From: an uncultured Subdoligranulum sp.
GTDB lineage: Bacteria; Bacillota_A; Clostridia; Oscillospirales; Ruminococcaceae
Direction of reading: 5' to 3'
Length of the DNA: 11,323 nucleotides
Assembly: GCF_937890665.1 (NCBI RefSeq)
Contig: NZ_CALADU010000179.1
Location: 1 to 11,323 of the forward strand
How positions within the stretch are numbered: position 1 is the stretch's first letter; every line of letters starts with the position of its first letter. A program made the position numbers and the translations under genes. This document shows, piece by piece, positions 1-6,152 of this stretch. A model generated the notes under the pieces. That model saw nothing but the letters and a program-made list of their open reading frames with translations. It was not told the DNA's origin and did no database searches.

Positions 1-1003
1 GGGGCATATGTTCGGAGATGTAGGGGATCTCGGCCCAAACGATCATGCCGTAGGTATCGCACAGATCATAGAAATACTGGTCGTGCTGGTAGTGGGCCAG
101 GCGGATGGTGTTGGCGCCGATCTCCCGGATCAGAGCCATATCCTCCTCATGATGTTCTTTGGTAAGCGCATTGCCGATGCCCTTGCGGTCCTGATGGCGG
201 GAAACACCGTGCAGCGGATACCGCCGCCCGTTCAGGAAGAACGCTTCCTTCGGGTCCATGTGGAAGGTGCGCACACCGAACCGGCAACTCACCTCGTCCA
301 CCGCGCTGCCGTTTTCCATCAGGCGCAGCGTTGCGGTGTACAGGTAGGGGTCCGCCACGCCGTCCCACAGGTGGACGTTCTCGATCCGCAGGGTGATGTC
401 GGTGCCCGTTCCGCGGGCCACCTCGTTGCCGTCCCGGTCGGTGAGGACCACTTCGACTTCGGGATCTTCCACGTTGCACCAGGATTCTACCCGGACATCG
501 CCGTCCGCCCCCTGGACCGTGGGGGTCACTTTCAGGCCGGGACCGCCGAAATGGTCCATGCAGAAGCGGTGCTTGTTGACTACGATCAGGTTCACATCCC
601 GGTAAATGCCGCCGTAGAAGGTAAAGTCCGCCTTCTGCGGATATACCCGGTCATTCACGCCGTTGTCCACCTGGACGATCAACTGGTTTTCCGCGTGCAG
701 CAGATCCGTCACGCAATGCCGGAAGGTAGAGTAGCCGCCGTCATGGTGCATCACCATGCGGCCGTTCAACTGCACGTCGGCGCTGGCGTTTACGCCCTCG
801 AATTCCAGATATACGTCCTGGGTAGCCGCGTCAAACGACGGCGCCGCGAACCGCTTTTTATAGGTACAGGTACCGCGCCAGTAGTCATTGCCACCGTCCT
901 GACCATCCACCGCGTTCCAGGTATGCGGCACATCCACCGCCGCGTCCGTTCCCTGGGGGCCGGTAAAAATCCACTCCTTATTCAGGTTGACCTTTTTTCG
1001 CAT
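1..1003 (-). CDS. Glycoside hydrolase family 2 protein, beta-galactosidase-like, 3' end outside window
   Basis: This is the N-terminal 334 residues of a GH2 enzyme, which hydrolyses terminal beta-linked sugars (beta-galactosidase or beta-glucuronidase class). Visible in order are a jelly-roll sugar-binding domain (VPHTWNAVDGQDGGNDYWRG near residue 26), an immunoglobulin-like domain, and the start of the TIM barrel with HGVSRHQD near residue 270 and NTIRLAHYQ near residue 298, the conserved GH2/LacZ signature (Q where many LacZ proteins have P). The catalytic acid/base and nucleophile glutamates lie in the missing part, so substrate cannot be fixed. There is no signal peptide, so the enzyme is probably cytoplasmic. 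The ATG at 1003-1001 is supported by AAAGGGG at 1016-1010. It is transcribed away from the recombinase. The family call is firm; beta-galactosidase specificity is only likely. Confidence 0.93.
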   Translation of the reverse strand, partial: MRKKVNLNKEWIFTGPQGTDAAVDVPHTWNAVDGQDGGNDYWRGTCTYKKRFAAPSFDAATQDVYLEFEGVNASADVQLNGRMVMHHDGGYSTFRHCVTDLLHAENQLIVQVDNGVNDRVYPQKADFTFYGGIYRDVNLIVVNKHRFCMDHFGGPGLKVTPTVQGADGDVRVESWCNVEDPEVEVVLTDRDGNEVARGTGTDITLRIENVHLWDGVADPYLYTATLRLMENGSAVDEVSCRFGVRTFHMDPKEAFFLNGRRYPLHGVSRHQDRKGIGNALTKEHHEEDMALIREIGANTIRLAHYQHDQYFYDLCDTYGMIVWAEIPYISEHMP

Positions 1004-1066
1004 GTTCGTCCCCTTTCATGTGGTGAGAAATTTTATCGTTTCTTTTCACATTTTTTTCATTATTTC

Positions 1067-1095
1067 ATTATATAGACTCATTGCCCCCATTTCAA
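1067..1095 (-). promoter_or_regulatory. Sigma-A type promoter of the GH2 gene
   Basis: On the minus strand TTGAAA (1095-1090) is followed by exactly 17 bases and then TATAAT (1072-1067). This is a near-perfect vegetative promoter. It predicts a transcript start near 1060 and a 5' leader of about 57 bases before the GH2 start codon. The leader is AT-rich; no operator was recognised with confidence. Confidence 0.8.
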
Positions 1096-1212
1096 TTTAC
1101 TTTCCCCAAGTGGTGCGAATCGTGGCATATGTGGCAATCGTATTTCCAAATTTTGCTGCTATTTTTTGTGCAAAATGCGCATACGCAGTGCGTCCCCTGC
1201 CCACCAATACGC

Positions 1213-1242
1213 TGGAAGGCATACGCTTTCCCGCTATATAAT
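1213..1242 (+). promoter_or_regulatory. Possible promoter of the recombinase gene
   Basis: A perfect -10 box TATAAT lies at 1237-1242, about 30 bases before the presumed start. The best -35 candidate 18 bases upstream is TGGAAG (1213-1218), which is poor. The -10 box is convincing by itself; the promoter as a whole is tentative. Confidence 0.4.
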
Positions 1243-1272
1243 CTAGGTATCTTTGTATAAGGGAGGGAACCG

Positions 1273-1886
1273 ATCATCGAAACCACAACTTACGGGTACG
1301 CCCGCGTCAGCACGCGGGAACAAAACGAAGCCCGGCAGCTCGACGCCCTGTCGGCGACCGGCATCACCCGGCAGAACATCTACCTTGACCGGCAGAGCGG
1401 CAAAGACTTTGACCGCCCGCAGTACCAGAAACTGGTGCGGAAATTAAAAAAGACGATCTGCTCTATATAAAGAGCATCGATCGTCTTGGTCGCAATTACA
1501 CCGAGATTTTGGAGCAGTGGAGCCTTCTTACCAAAAAGAAAGGCGTTGACATCGTAGTGCTGGACATGCCTTTGCTGGATACCCGGCGCGGAAAGGACCT
1601 GGTGGGGACCTTTTTGGCGGATATCGTATTGCAGATCCTGTCCTTTGTCGCTGAAAACGAGCGGGTAACGATCCGCCAGCGGCAGACAGAAGGCATTGCC
1701 GCCGCCAAGGCGCGCGGCGTCCGTTTTGGACGCATCCCCAAACCGCTGCCCGAAAACTTCCCCACCATCTACCAAAGTTGGAAAAAGGGAGAGACCACCG
1801 GAACAGCCGCCGCCAAAGCCTGCGGGATGCCGCTGTCCACGTTCCGCTACCGCGCCCGCACCTACGAAAACTCCAACTTACTTTGA
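1273..1886 (+). pseudogene. Small serine recombinase (resolvase/invertase family) with a -1 frame change and no standard start codon
   Basis: Read across the frame change, this is about 205 residues, the size of Hin/Tn3-resolvase-type recombinases that cut and rejoin DNA through a serine-phosphate intermediate. Seen: TYGYARVST near the N-terminus with the nucleophile serine; YIKSIDRLGRN with the two catalytic arginines; MPLLDTRRGKDL; the long helix region FVAENERVTIRQRQTEGIAAAKARGV; and a C-terminal helix-turn-helix (TAAAKACGMPLSTFRYRA). The first frame ends at TAA 1468-1470; the second continues from 1452 to 1886. The join is at TTA AAA AAG (1444-1452). The first frame has an in-frame stop at 1258-1260 and no ATG, GTG or TTG before YGYARVST. 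A good ribosome site GGGAGGG (1261-1267) precedes ATC codons at 1273 and 1276, so either a non-AUG start is used or the start was lost. Family certain; whether it makes protein is open. Confidence 0.85.
1446..1485 (+). other. Slippery heptamer plus hairpin at the recombinase frame change
   Basis: A AAA AAG lies at 1446-1452 in the reading phase required for -1 tandem slippage. A -1 slip would continue as GAC GAT CTG and rejoin the conserved recombinase frame exactly. Six bases downstream is the stem TGCTCT (1459-1464) / AGAGCA (1471-1476), with loop ATATAA holding the zero-frame stop. An outer stem, GACGATC (1452-1458) / GATCGTC (1479-1485), extends it with a two-base bulge (1477-1478). Upstream there is only a weak purine stretch (GCGGAAA). 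A chance loss of one A from the run of As would look the same. Confidence 0.5.
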
Positions 1887-1902
1887 CCCGTTTTGCAGGA
1901 TC

Positions 1903-2952
1903 GTGTACCCTGTGATCACCCAGGCCAGCAAACTCACGATCCGCGGCGTCACCACCGACGGTTCCACCACCGACACAATAACCGAACCGCCTGTTGAGGA
2001 GGTCACGGCCCCCACTGCCGTACTGGACCCCGACACGGAGTTTTTCGTCAACGACAGCCAGGTCAAAGTGGTAGACGGCAAAGTGGAACTCTTAGCCGAC
2101 AGCATCGTACACGCTGAAAACAGCGACCAGCTTTTGCAGGACCGTACCAACGAGGTTCTGGGCACCGACGGCGAAAACCGTTATTATGAATCGGTGTATC
2201 TGGACCTGGTAGATGTTGCAAACGGCAACACCTGGGTCCAGCCCTGCAAGCCCGTGACGTTTTATCTGCCCTATCCCGACGGTACGGATGACGGGTACAT
2301 CTTCCATCTGGTACATTTTGACGGCTTGGACCGCGACATGACTGTTGACGATCTGGAATCGGAAATCGCCAACTGCAACGCCTATTCGATCCCCGTCGAA
2401 ACCACGGAACACGGTATTCGCTTTACCACCAGCACCTTCTCGCCCTTCGTTCTGACCTGGCAGGAAAGCTACAGTGTTTCCTACCAGTTCCAGAGCGACA
2501 CGCCGGACCGGCCGCTTCCTGACCAGGTCACCCAACTGCTGCCGGTAGATACTCAGCGGTATCCGCTCGGCACGACTGTAAAGGCAGCCGCGTTGTCTTC
2601 CACCCGTGTAGAAGTGGACGGCGGTGTATGGAGCTTCGTGGGCTGGGACGCCGAAATCAAGACCATTGACGGGGATGTGACTTTCGTGGGCACCTGGCAC
2701 TTTGAAGCAGGCAGTTCCGGCCAGCCCGAACAGCCCGGCTCTTCCAACGAGCAAAAAGACAGCTCTGCCCCCTCTGCACCTGCCGCAACTTCTGCGGACG
2801 CCCCCGCTGCGGAGCAGACAAACGCACAGACTACTTCCACCGTTGTCCCCCAGACGGGCGACAGCTTCCCGGTGTTGTTCCTGGTAGGCGTTTTGATCCT
2901 GTCCGGCTTTGGGATGGCCGCCGCATGGTTCTTCCATAAAAAGCGACTCTGA
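1903..2952 (+). CDS. 3' part of an LPXTG-type cell-wall-anchored surface protein, N-terminus missing
   Basis: About 349 residues are readable from a GTG at 1903 (a second GTG is at 1912), immediately after the recombinase. Seen in order: an acidic Thr-rich segment, a beta-rich domain of unknown type (to about residue 185), a SHIRT-like domain (YSVSYQF, LPVDTQRYPLGTTV, VEVDGGVWSFVGWD, FVGTWHF; about residues 189-266), a Ser/Pro/Ala-rich stalk, the sortase motif VPQTGD (about 315-320), one hydrophobic helix, and the positive tail HKKRL. This C-terminus would be joined to peptidoglycan by sortase. There is no signal peptide or strong ribosome site, so as it stands the product could not be exported. 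The same frame is open further upstream only inside the recombinase gene, where it is a shadow. It is best read as a headless remnant, or a silent cassette. The anchor call is firm; the start is uncertain. Confidence 0.78.
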   Translation: MYPVITQASKLTIRGVTTDGSTTDTITEPPVEEVTAPTAVLDPDTEFFVNDSQVKVVDGKVELLADSIVHAENSDQLLQDRTNEVLGTDGENRYYESVYLDLVDVANGNTWVQPCKPVTFYLPYPDGTDDGYIFHLVHFDGLDRDMTVDDLESEIANCNAYSIPVETTEHGIRFTTSTFSPFVLTWQESYSVSYQFQSDTPDRPLPDQVTQLLPVDTQRYPLGTTVKAAALSSTRVEVDGGVWSFVGWDAEIKTIDGDVTFVGTWHFEAGSSGQPEQPGSSNEQKDSSAPSAPAATSADAPAAEQTNAQTTSTVVPQTGDSFPVLFLVGVLILSGFGMAAAWFFHKKRL

Positions 2953-2975
2953 TTTTCTCTGATACCGCAGCTTTA

Positions 2976-3015
2976 CGGCCGCCCGGATATATATCCGGGC
3001 GGCCGCTTTTGTTTT
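2976..3015 (+). terminator. Intrinsic terminator after the surface-protein fragment
   Basis: There are perfect 15-base inverted arms, CGGCCGCCCGGATAT (2976-2990) and its complement (2991-3005), followed by CTTTTGTTTT (3006-3015). The stop codon at 2950 is 25 bases upstream. The T-tract is on the plus strand only, so it ends plus-strand transcription before it enters the oppositely transcribed CRISPR array. Confidence 0.9.
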
Positions 3016-3027
3016 CCCGATGCACAG

Positions 3028-3177
3028 AAATTGCCCCCGCAGGCGCGGGGATAAGACGCCGCTGGTCTCTCGGTACTCCGGCGTGTAGGGATCACCCCCG
3101 CGGGCGCGGGGATAAGTCTTTGCTCACTTCGTACAAGCCGCGTTCCTGGGGATCACCCCCGCAAGCGCGGGGATAAG
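3028..3177 (-). repeat. Three variant, oldest repeats at the trailer end
   Basis: Repeats at 3028, 3089 and 3150 all end GATAAG on the plus strand instead of GACAAG. The 3150 copy also has GCAAGCG for GCGGGCG, and the 3028 copy has GCAGGCG plus a degraded first six bases (AAATTG for GGATCA). This is expected at the leader-distal end and supports minus-strand transcription of the array. Confidence 0.95.
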
Positions 3178-4279
3178 CAAAATTCTTCGGGACAATAGCC
3201 TTCCAACCAGGGATCACCCCCGCGGGCGCGGGGACAAGCAGATTTTGTGGTACGGGAAATGCCCGGAAGAGGGATCACCCCCGCGGGCGCGGGGACAAGC
3301 CGTGTGTTATACTGCATACAGATAGCCCCCTGGGATCACCCCCGCGGGCGCGGGGACAAGAAAACTGGCCGCCTGTTTTCCGGCTTGCTGGAAGGGATCA
3401 CCCCCGCGGGCGCGGGGACAAGCTTCTTGCTGTTGGATTGCCTACGCTGTTCCCATGGATCACCCCCGCGGGCGCGGGGACAAGATCTTGATACTATAGC
3501 AATATCTCTGATACGGAGGATCACCCCCGCGGGCGCGGGGACAAGCCGCTATTGCTGATTCACGTTGCCTTGCAATGGGGATCACCCCCGCGGGCGCGGG
3601 GACAAGCAGCATCGTCACCAGAGGATGGGCCTCATCATGAGGATCACCCCCGCGGGCGCGGGGACAAGCGGTGATACTATGATACCACATATTGCATTGT
3701 AGGATCACCCCCGCGGGCGCGGGGACAAGGCCACATACTGTCCGTAGCTGATGCCCAGGGCAGGATCACCCCCGCGGGCGCGGGGACAAGCTGCACTCCG
3801 CCGTCAAGTTCGCGGCCACGATGTGGATCACCCCCGCGGGCGCGGGGACAAGTCATCTGATACCCGAATTTGTGTAAAAATCTCGGGATCACCCCCGCGG
3901 GCGCGGGGACAAGACTGTGTCCACATTATAACTCGCAATGCGAGTAGGATCACCCCCGCGGGCGCGGGGACAAGATGACTACTTTGAACTTCGGCGCGGT
4001 CGAAGGGGGATCACCCCCGCGGGCGCGGGGACAAGCTTGGTTATGCGCTGTTGACGGGGTTTCAAATGGGATCACCCCCGCGGGCGCGGGGACAAGCAGT
4101 GGTTTCCCGAACCAATGGGCTTCCCTTTAGGATCACCCCCGCGGGCGCGGGGACAAGCCGCCGAAAACGCCATAGGGGCTTGCAGCCGTAGGATCACCCC
4201 CGCGGGCGCGGGGACAAGCTGCAAAACAAACTGCTGCTCTTAATTGGGCAGGGATCACCCCCGCGGGCGCGGGGACAAG
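3028..4279 (-). CRISPR. Type I-E CRISPR array, 21 repeats and 20 spacers
   Basis: The 28-base repeat reads on the plus strand GGATCACCCCCGCG then GGCGCGGGGACAAG. Repeat starts: 3028 (degenerate), 3089, 3150, 3211, 3272, 3333, 3395, 3457, 3518, 3579, 3641, 3702, 3763, 3825, 3886, 3947, 4008, 4069, 4130, 4191, 4252. The last 18 are identical. Sixteen spacers are 33 bases and four are 34 (before the repeats at 3395, 3457, 3641 and 3825). Counting one variable base as part of the repeat gives the usual I-E 29 + 32 geometry. The minus strand reads CTTGTCCCCGCG...GCGGGGGTGATCC, aligning with the E. coli repeat and ending like the S. thermophilus I-E repeat, so the transcript is minus. The palindromic core forms the Cas6e hairpin and the last 8 bases (GGTGATCC, or one base further) the 5' handle. 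The newest spacer is 4219-4251. No spacer was seen to match elsewhere in the window. Confidence 0.99.
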
Positions 4280-4330
4280 CCTAAAAAGATCTCATAAAAC
4301 CGTCGTTTTATATCAGCCATCATCCGCTAT
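4280..4330 (-). promoter_or_regulatory. CRISPR leader (short) with hairpin and -10-like box
   Basis: Only 47 bases separate the leader-proximal repeat from the cas2 stop codon. Read on the minus strand, they contain a -10-like TATAAA (4312-4307), an inverted repeat ATAAAAC / GTTTTAT (4311-4305 and 4300-4294, four-base loop), and then GAGATCTTTTTAGG directly against the first repeat. No good -35 box was found. Either the functional leader extends into the 3' end of cas2, or the array is partly transcribed by read-through from the cas operon. The hairpin plus T run could also be a weak terminator for the operon. Confidence 0.55.
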
Positions 4331-5193
4331 TCATTCAGTTTTATGTAAATTTCTCGCATCAACCGGCAATCTGCCAGGGCCCGATGAGATGTTTGCTGTG
4401 CCAGTGCAAAATGCGCGGCAAGCGTTGTCAGTTTGAAATTGCTGACGCCGCTGACTTTGCGCCGTGCAAGGTTCAGCAAATCCACACTGCGGTTTGTGGG
4501 CATTGGCTGGCCGTTGCGCTGGCAGGCAGCGCGCAAAAAAACCATATCAAACGAAAGATTATACCCAATCAGCCGGTCTTTTCCGATAAAACTCAGAAAT
4601 TTCTTCAACGCCTGCTCCATAGCAACGCCTTGCTCTTGCAGCATCTCGTCTGTCAGACCCGTCAATTCTGCAACTGTCTGAGGTAACGGACCAGACGGTC
4701 GAACCAGGCAACTGAATTCGGTTTCTCTGTCGCCATCCAGGCGGAGCGCCCCAAACTCAATGATCTCATCCCGGTCTGGCTGCAGACCAGTGGTCTCCAG
4801 ATCGATCCATACCAAGCATTCACCGGTACGGGCACGCGCGCCCGCCTGCCGGGCTGCCATCTGCCGTTTGCCTGCCTTGCTGAAACCGGGCTTCAGCGGC
4901 AGGGCTTCCGTCGCCCCCTGCGGCAAAGGCCGGCGCATGAGCTTGATCCCATCAAAATCCACCGGCGTCCAAGTCGTGTTATGCACACGAAAATCCATCT
5001 TCTGCTCACCGTTAGTCGTATAAACCATAGTGGCTCGGCCCGTCTGCAAATTTTTACAGACGCGGTCCCACAGCGCATCGCGCACACGGCCGCTTACCTG
5101 GCCAACATAGACCCCTGTATTGATCTCACACAACCATTTGGACAGGTCGCCCCGCAGGCGGGGCGGGCAATCAGTCATGGTGATGACGATAAT
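4327..5193 (-). CDS. cas2: Cas2e fused to a DnaQ-like DEDDh 3'-5' exonuclease
   Basis: Residues 1-90 are Cas2e, the dimeric core of the Cas1-Cas2 spacer integrase: IIVITMTDCPPRLRGDL (beta-1 and helix 1), EINTGVYVG, then WDRV and MVYTTN. After a basic Ala-rich linker (about 95-123) comes a DnaQ/RNase T-fold exonuclease with all DEDDh residues. Counting from the ATT start these are D131 and E133 in WIDLETTG, D216 in NLSFD, and H270 and D275 in HRALAD. It should trim the 3' ends of prespacers. The same fusion is known from S. thermophilus type I-E. The first ATG (5178) overlaps the cas1 stop as ATGA but would remove the beta-1 strand. The ATT at 5193-5191 restores it and sits 7 bases after AGGGGAGGGGG, so I start there (288 aa, 19-base overlap with cas1). 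Function firm; start codon inferred. Confidence 0.93.
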   Translation of the reverse strand: MIVITMTDCPPRLRGDLSKWLCEINTGVYVGQVSGRVRDALWDRVCKNLQTGRATMVYTTNGEQKMDFRVHNTTWTPVDFDGIKLMRRPLPQGATEALPLKPGFSKAGKRQMAARQAGARARTGECLVWIDLETTGLQPDRDEIIEFGALRLDGDRETEFSCLVRPSGPLPQTVAELTGLTDEMLQEQGVAMEQALKKFLSFIGKDRLIGYNLSFDMVFLRAACQRNGQPMPTNRSVDLLNLARRKVSGVSNFKLTTLAAHFALAQQTSHRALADCRLMREIYIKLNE

Positions 5194-6152
5194 GACGCAT
5201 CCCCCTCCCCTGCTTCAAAATAGTTGACGCCGTTGGCTACCGTGCCCAGCCGGTCATCCCACAAATAGACTGCTTCCTCCACGGTTTTCTCTGCTGTTTC
5301 TTCGTCCTGCAACAGCCAACGAATATCGTGAACCATGCGTTCCAGAATATGATGTTCCACCATAGCGTCACGCACACGGCGGCGCACCACAGCCGGCAAG
5401 TCCTCCGGGTCTTCTGCCGCCGCCTGGAAAGCAATAGGAATGGTAACTTCCGCTTTATAGAGGTCCGCAATATCATAAACAAAAGAACCTTCATGCCCCA
5501 CATGGACAAATCCCAAGCCGGGCGCACAGCCAAGAGCAACGATCGCGGCGTGTGCCAGCCCATACAGGCAGGCATGCCCCGCCGAAAGTGCCTGATTTAC
5601 CTTGTCCCCGGCGGCAAAATCCTCCGGCCGATACAAGCGGCCATTCCAGGGCACGCCACTCTCTTTGGACGCTTTGCGGTACACACTCCGCACACGGCTC
5701 CCCTCGCGGCCCCGCAGCTGCTGCATGGTCAACCGGGAAACATCCTCTTCCGGGAAGCGTAGTTGATACATTTTCCGCACCACAGCCAGGTGCTTGCGGG
5801 TGTTGGTGACCAACTCGGCCTGCCGCAACAGCAAGTTTGCGCGGGTCGTCAACGGGCGTCCATGGGCATAGTAGCGCACACCGTGCTCCCCTACCCAGAC
5901 GGCCCCCACACCGGTATCACCTATCAGTTCCATGGCGCGGTGGGTCACGCGGGTACCGGGGCCAAGCAGCAACACAGAGATGGCCGCTGCCGGGATATGG
6001 ACGACGCCCTTTTCATCCGTCACCGTGATGGCGCCGTCTTGTCGCCCTAATGTGCAATGCTCCAGATATAAAAAGGTCATGCGGTCCTTGACCTGCGGCA
6101 AGGCCTGCAGTTCCGGGCGGATCATGCCGGGCAGTTCGGCCAACGTGTTCAC
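5175..6152 (-). CDS. cas1: Cas1e, CRISPR spacer integrase
   Basis: Cas1 is the metal-dependent integrase that inserts new spacers at the leader end, working with Cas2. The 325-residue length is within the family range. The N-terminal beta-rich domain (LYLEHCTLGRQDGAITVTDE) is followed by the helical catalytic domain with E150 in RGREGSRVRSVY, H217 in GFVHVGHEG and D227 and D230 in FVYDIADLYK, matching E141, H208, D218 and D221 of E. coli Cas1. All active-site residues are intact. The GTG at 6152 overlaps the cas6e stop as GTGA. The AGGGGG just upstream touches that GTG, and is better spaced (8 bases) for the TTG at 6143, so the protein may be three residues shorter. The C-terminal end (GEGDASLSSSP) carries the cas2 ribosome site. 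Confidence 0.97.
   Translation of the reverse strand: MNTLAELPGMIRPELQALPQVKDRMTFLYLEHCTLGRQDGAITVTDEKGVVHIPAAAISVLLLGPGTRVTHRAMELIGDTGVGAVWVGEHGVRYYAHGRPLTTRANLLLRQAELVTNTRKHLAVVRKMYQLRFPEEDVSRLTMQQLRGREGSRVRSVYRKASKESGVPWNGRLYRPEDFAAGDKVNQALSAGHACLYGLAHAAIVALGCAPGLGFVHVGHEGSFVYDIADLYKAEVTIPIAFQAAAEDPEDLPAVVRRRVRDAMVEHHILERMVHDIRWLLQDEETAEKTVEEAVYLWDDRLGTVANGVNYFEAGEGDASLSSSP
5201..5211 (-). promoter_or_regulatory. Strong ribosome binding site deciding the cas2 start
   Basis: AGGGGAGGGGG on the minus strand lies inside the end of cas1, 7 bases before the ATT codon at 5193 and 22 bases before the first ATG at 5178. The spacing fits ATT and is too long for the ATG. A GTC codon (5196-5194) stands before ATT, and no ATG, GTG or TTG lies in this frame between the site and 5178. 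Confidence 0.6.

Noticed and set aside
8..1075. 355-codon open frame on the plus strand
   Set aside because: It is antisense to the GH2 gene, which has clear family motifs, a promoter and a ribosome site; the plus frame shows no recognisable domain and is a GC-driven shadow.
1097..1222. Small minus-strand frame of 41 codons (starting MPSSVLVGRGRTAYAHF) between the GH2 gene and the recombinase
   Set aside because: No ribosome site or recognisable family, and its end abuts the GH2 promoter. The region may be a dispersed intergenic repeat, but one copy in the window cannot show that.
2092..2937. 281-codon open frame on the minus strand
   Set aside because: It is antisense to the anchored surface-protein fragment, which has a SHIRT-like domain and sortase signal in order; no features in the antisense frame.
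2976..3005. Bidirectional terminator ending the CRISPR transcript too
   Set aside because: The stem is symmetrical but on the minus strand it is followed by TAAAGCTGCGG with no T run, so only plus-strand termination is supported.
3485..3701. Shared TGATACTAT in two spacers (3485-3517 and 3669-3701)
   Set aside because: A nine-base match with no further similarity is compatible with chance among twenty spacers.
3247..3978. Open frames with repeated ITPAGAGTS, DHPRGRGDK and SPPRARGQ peptides on both strands
   Set aside because: These are translations of the CRISPR repeats, a well-known source of false proteins, not a repeat protein.
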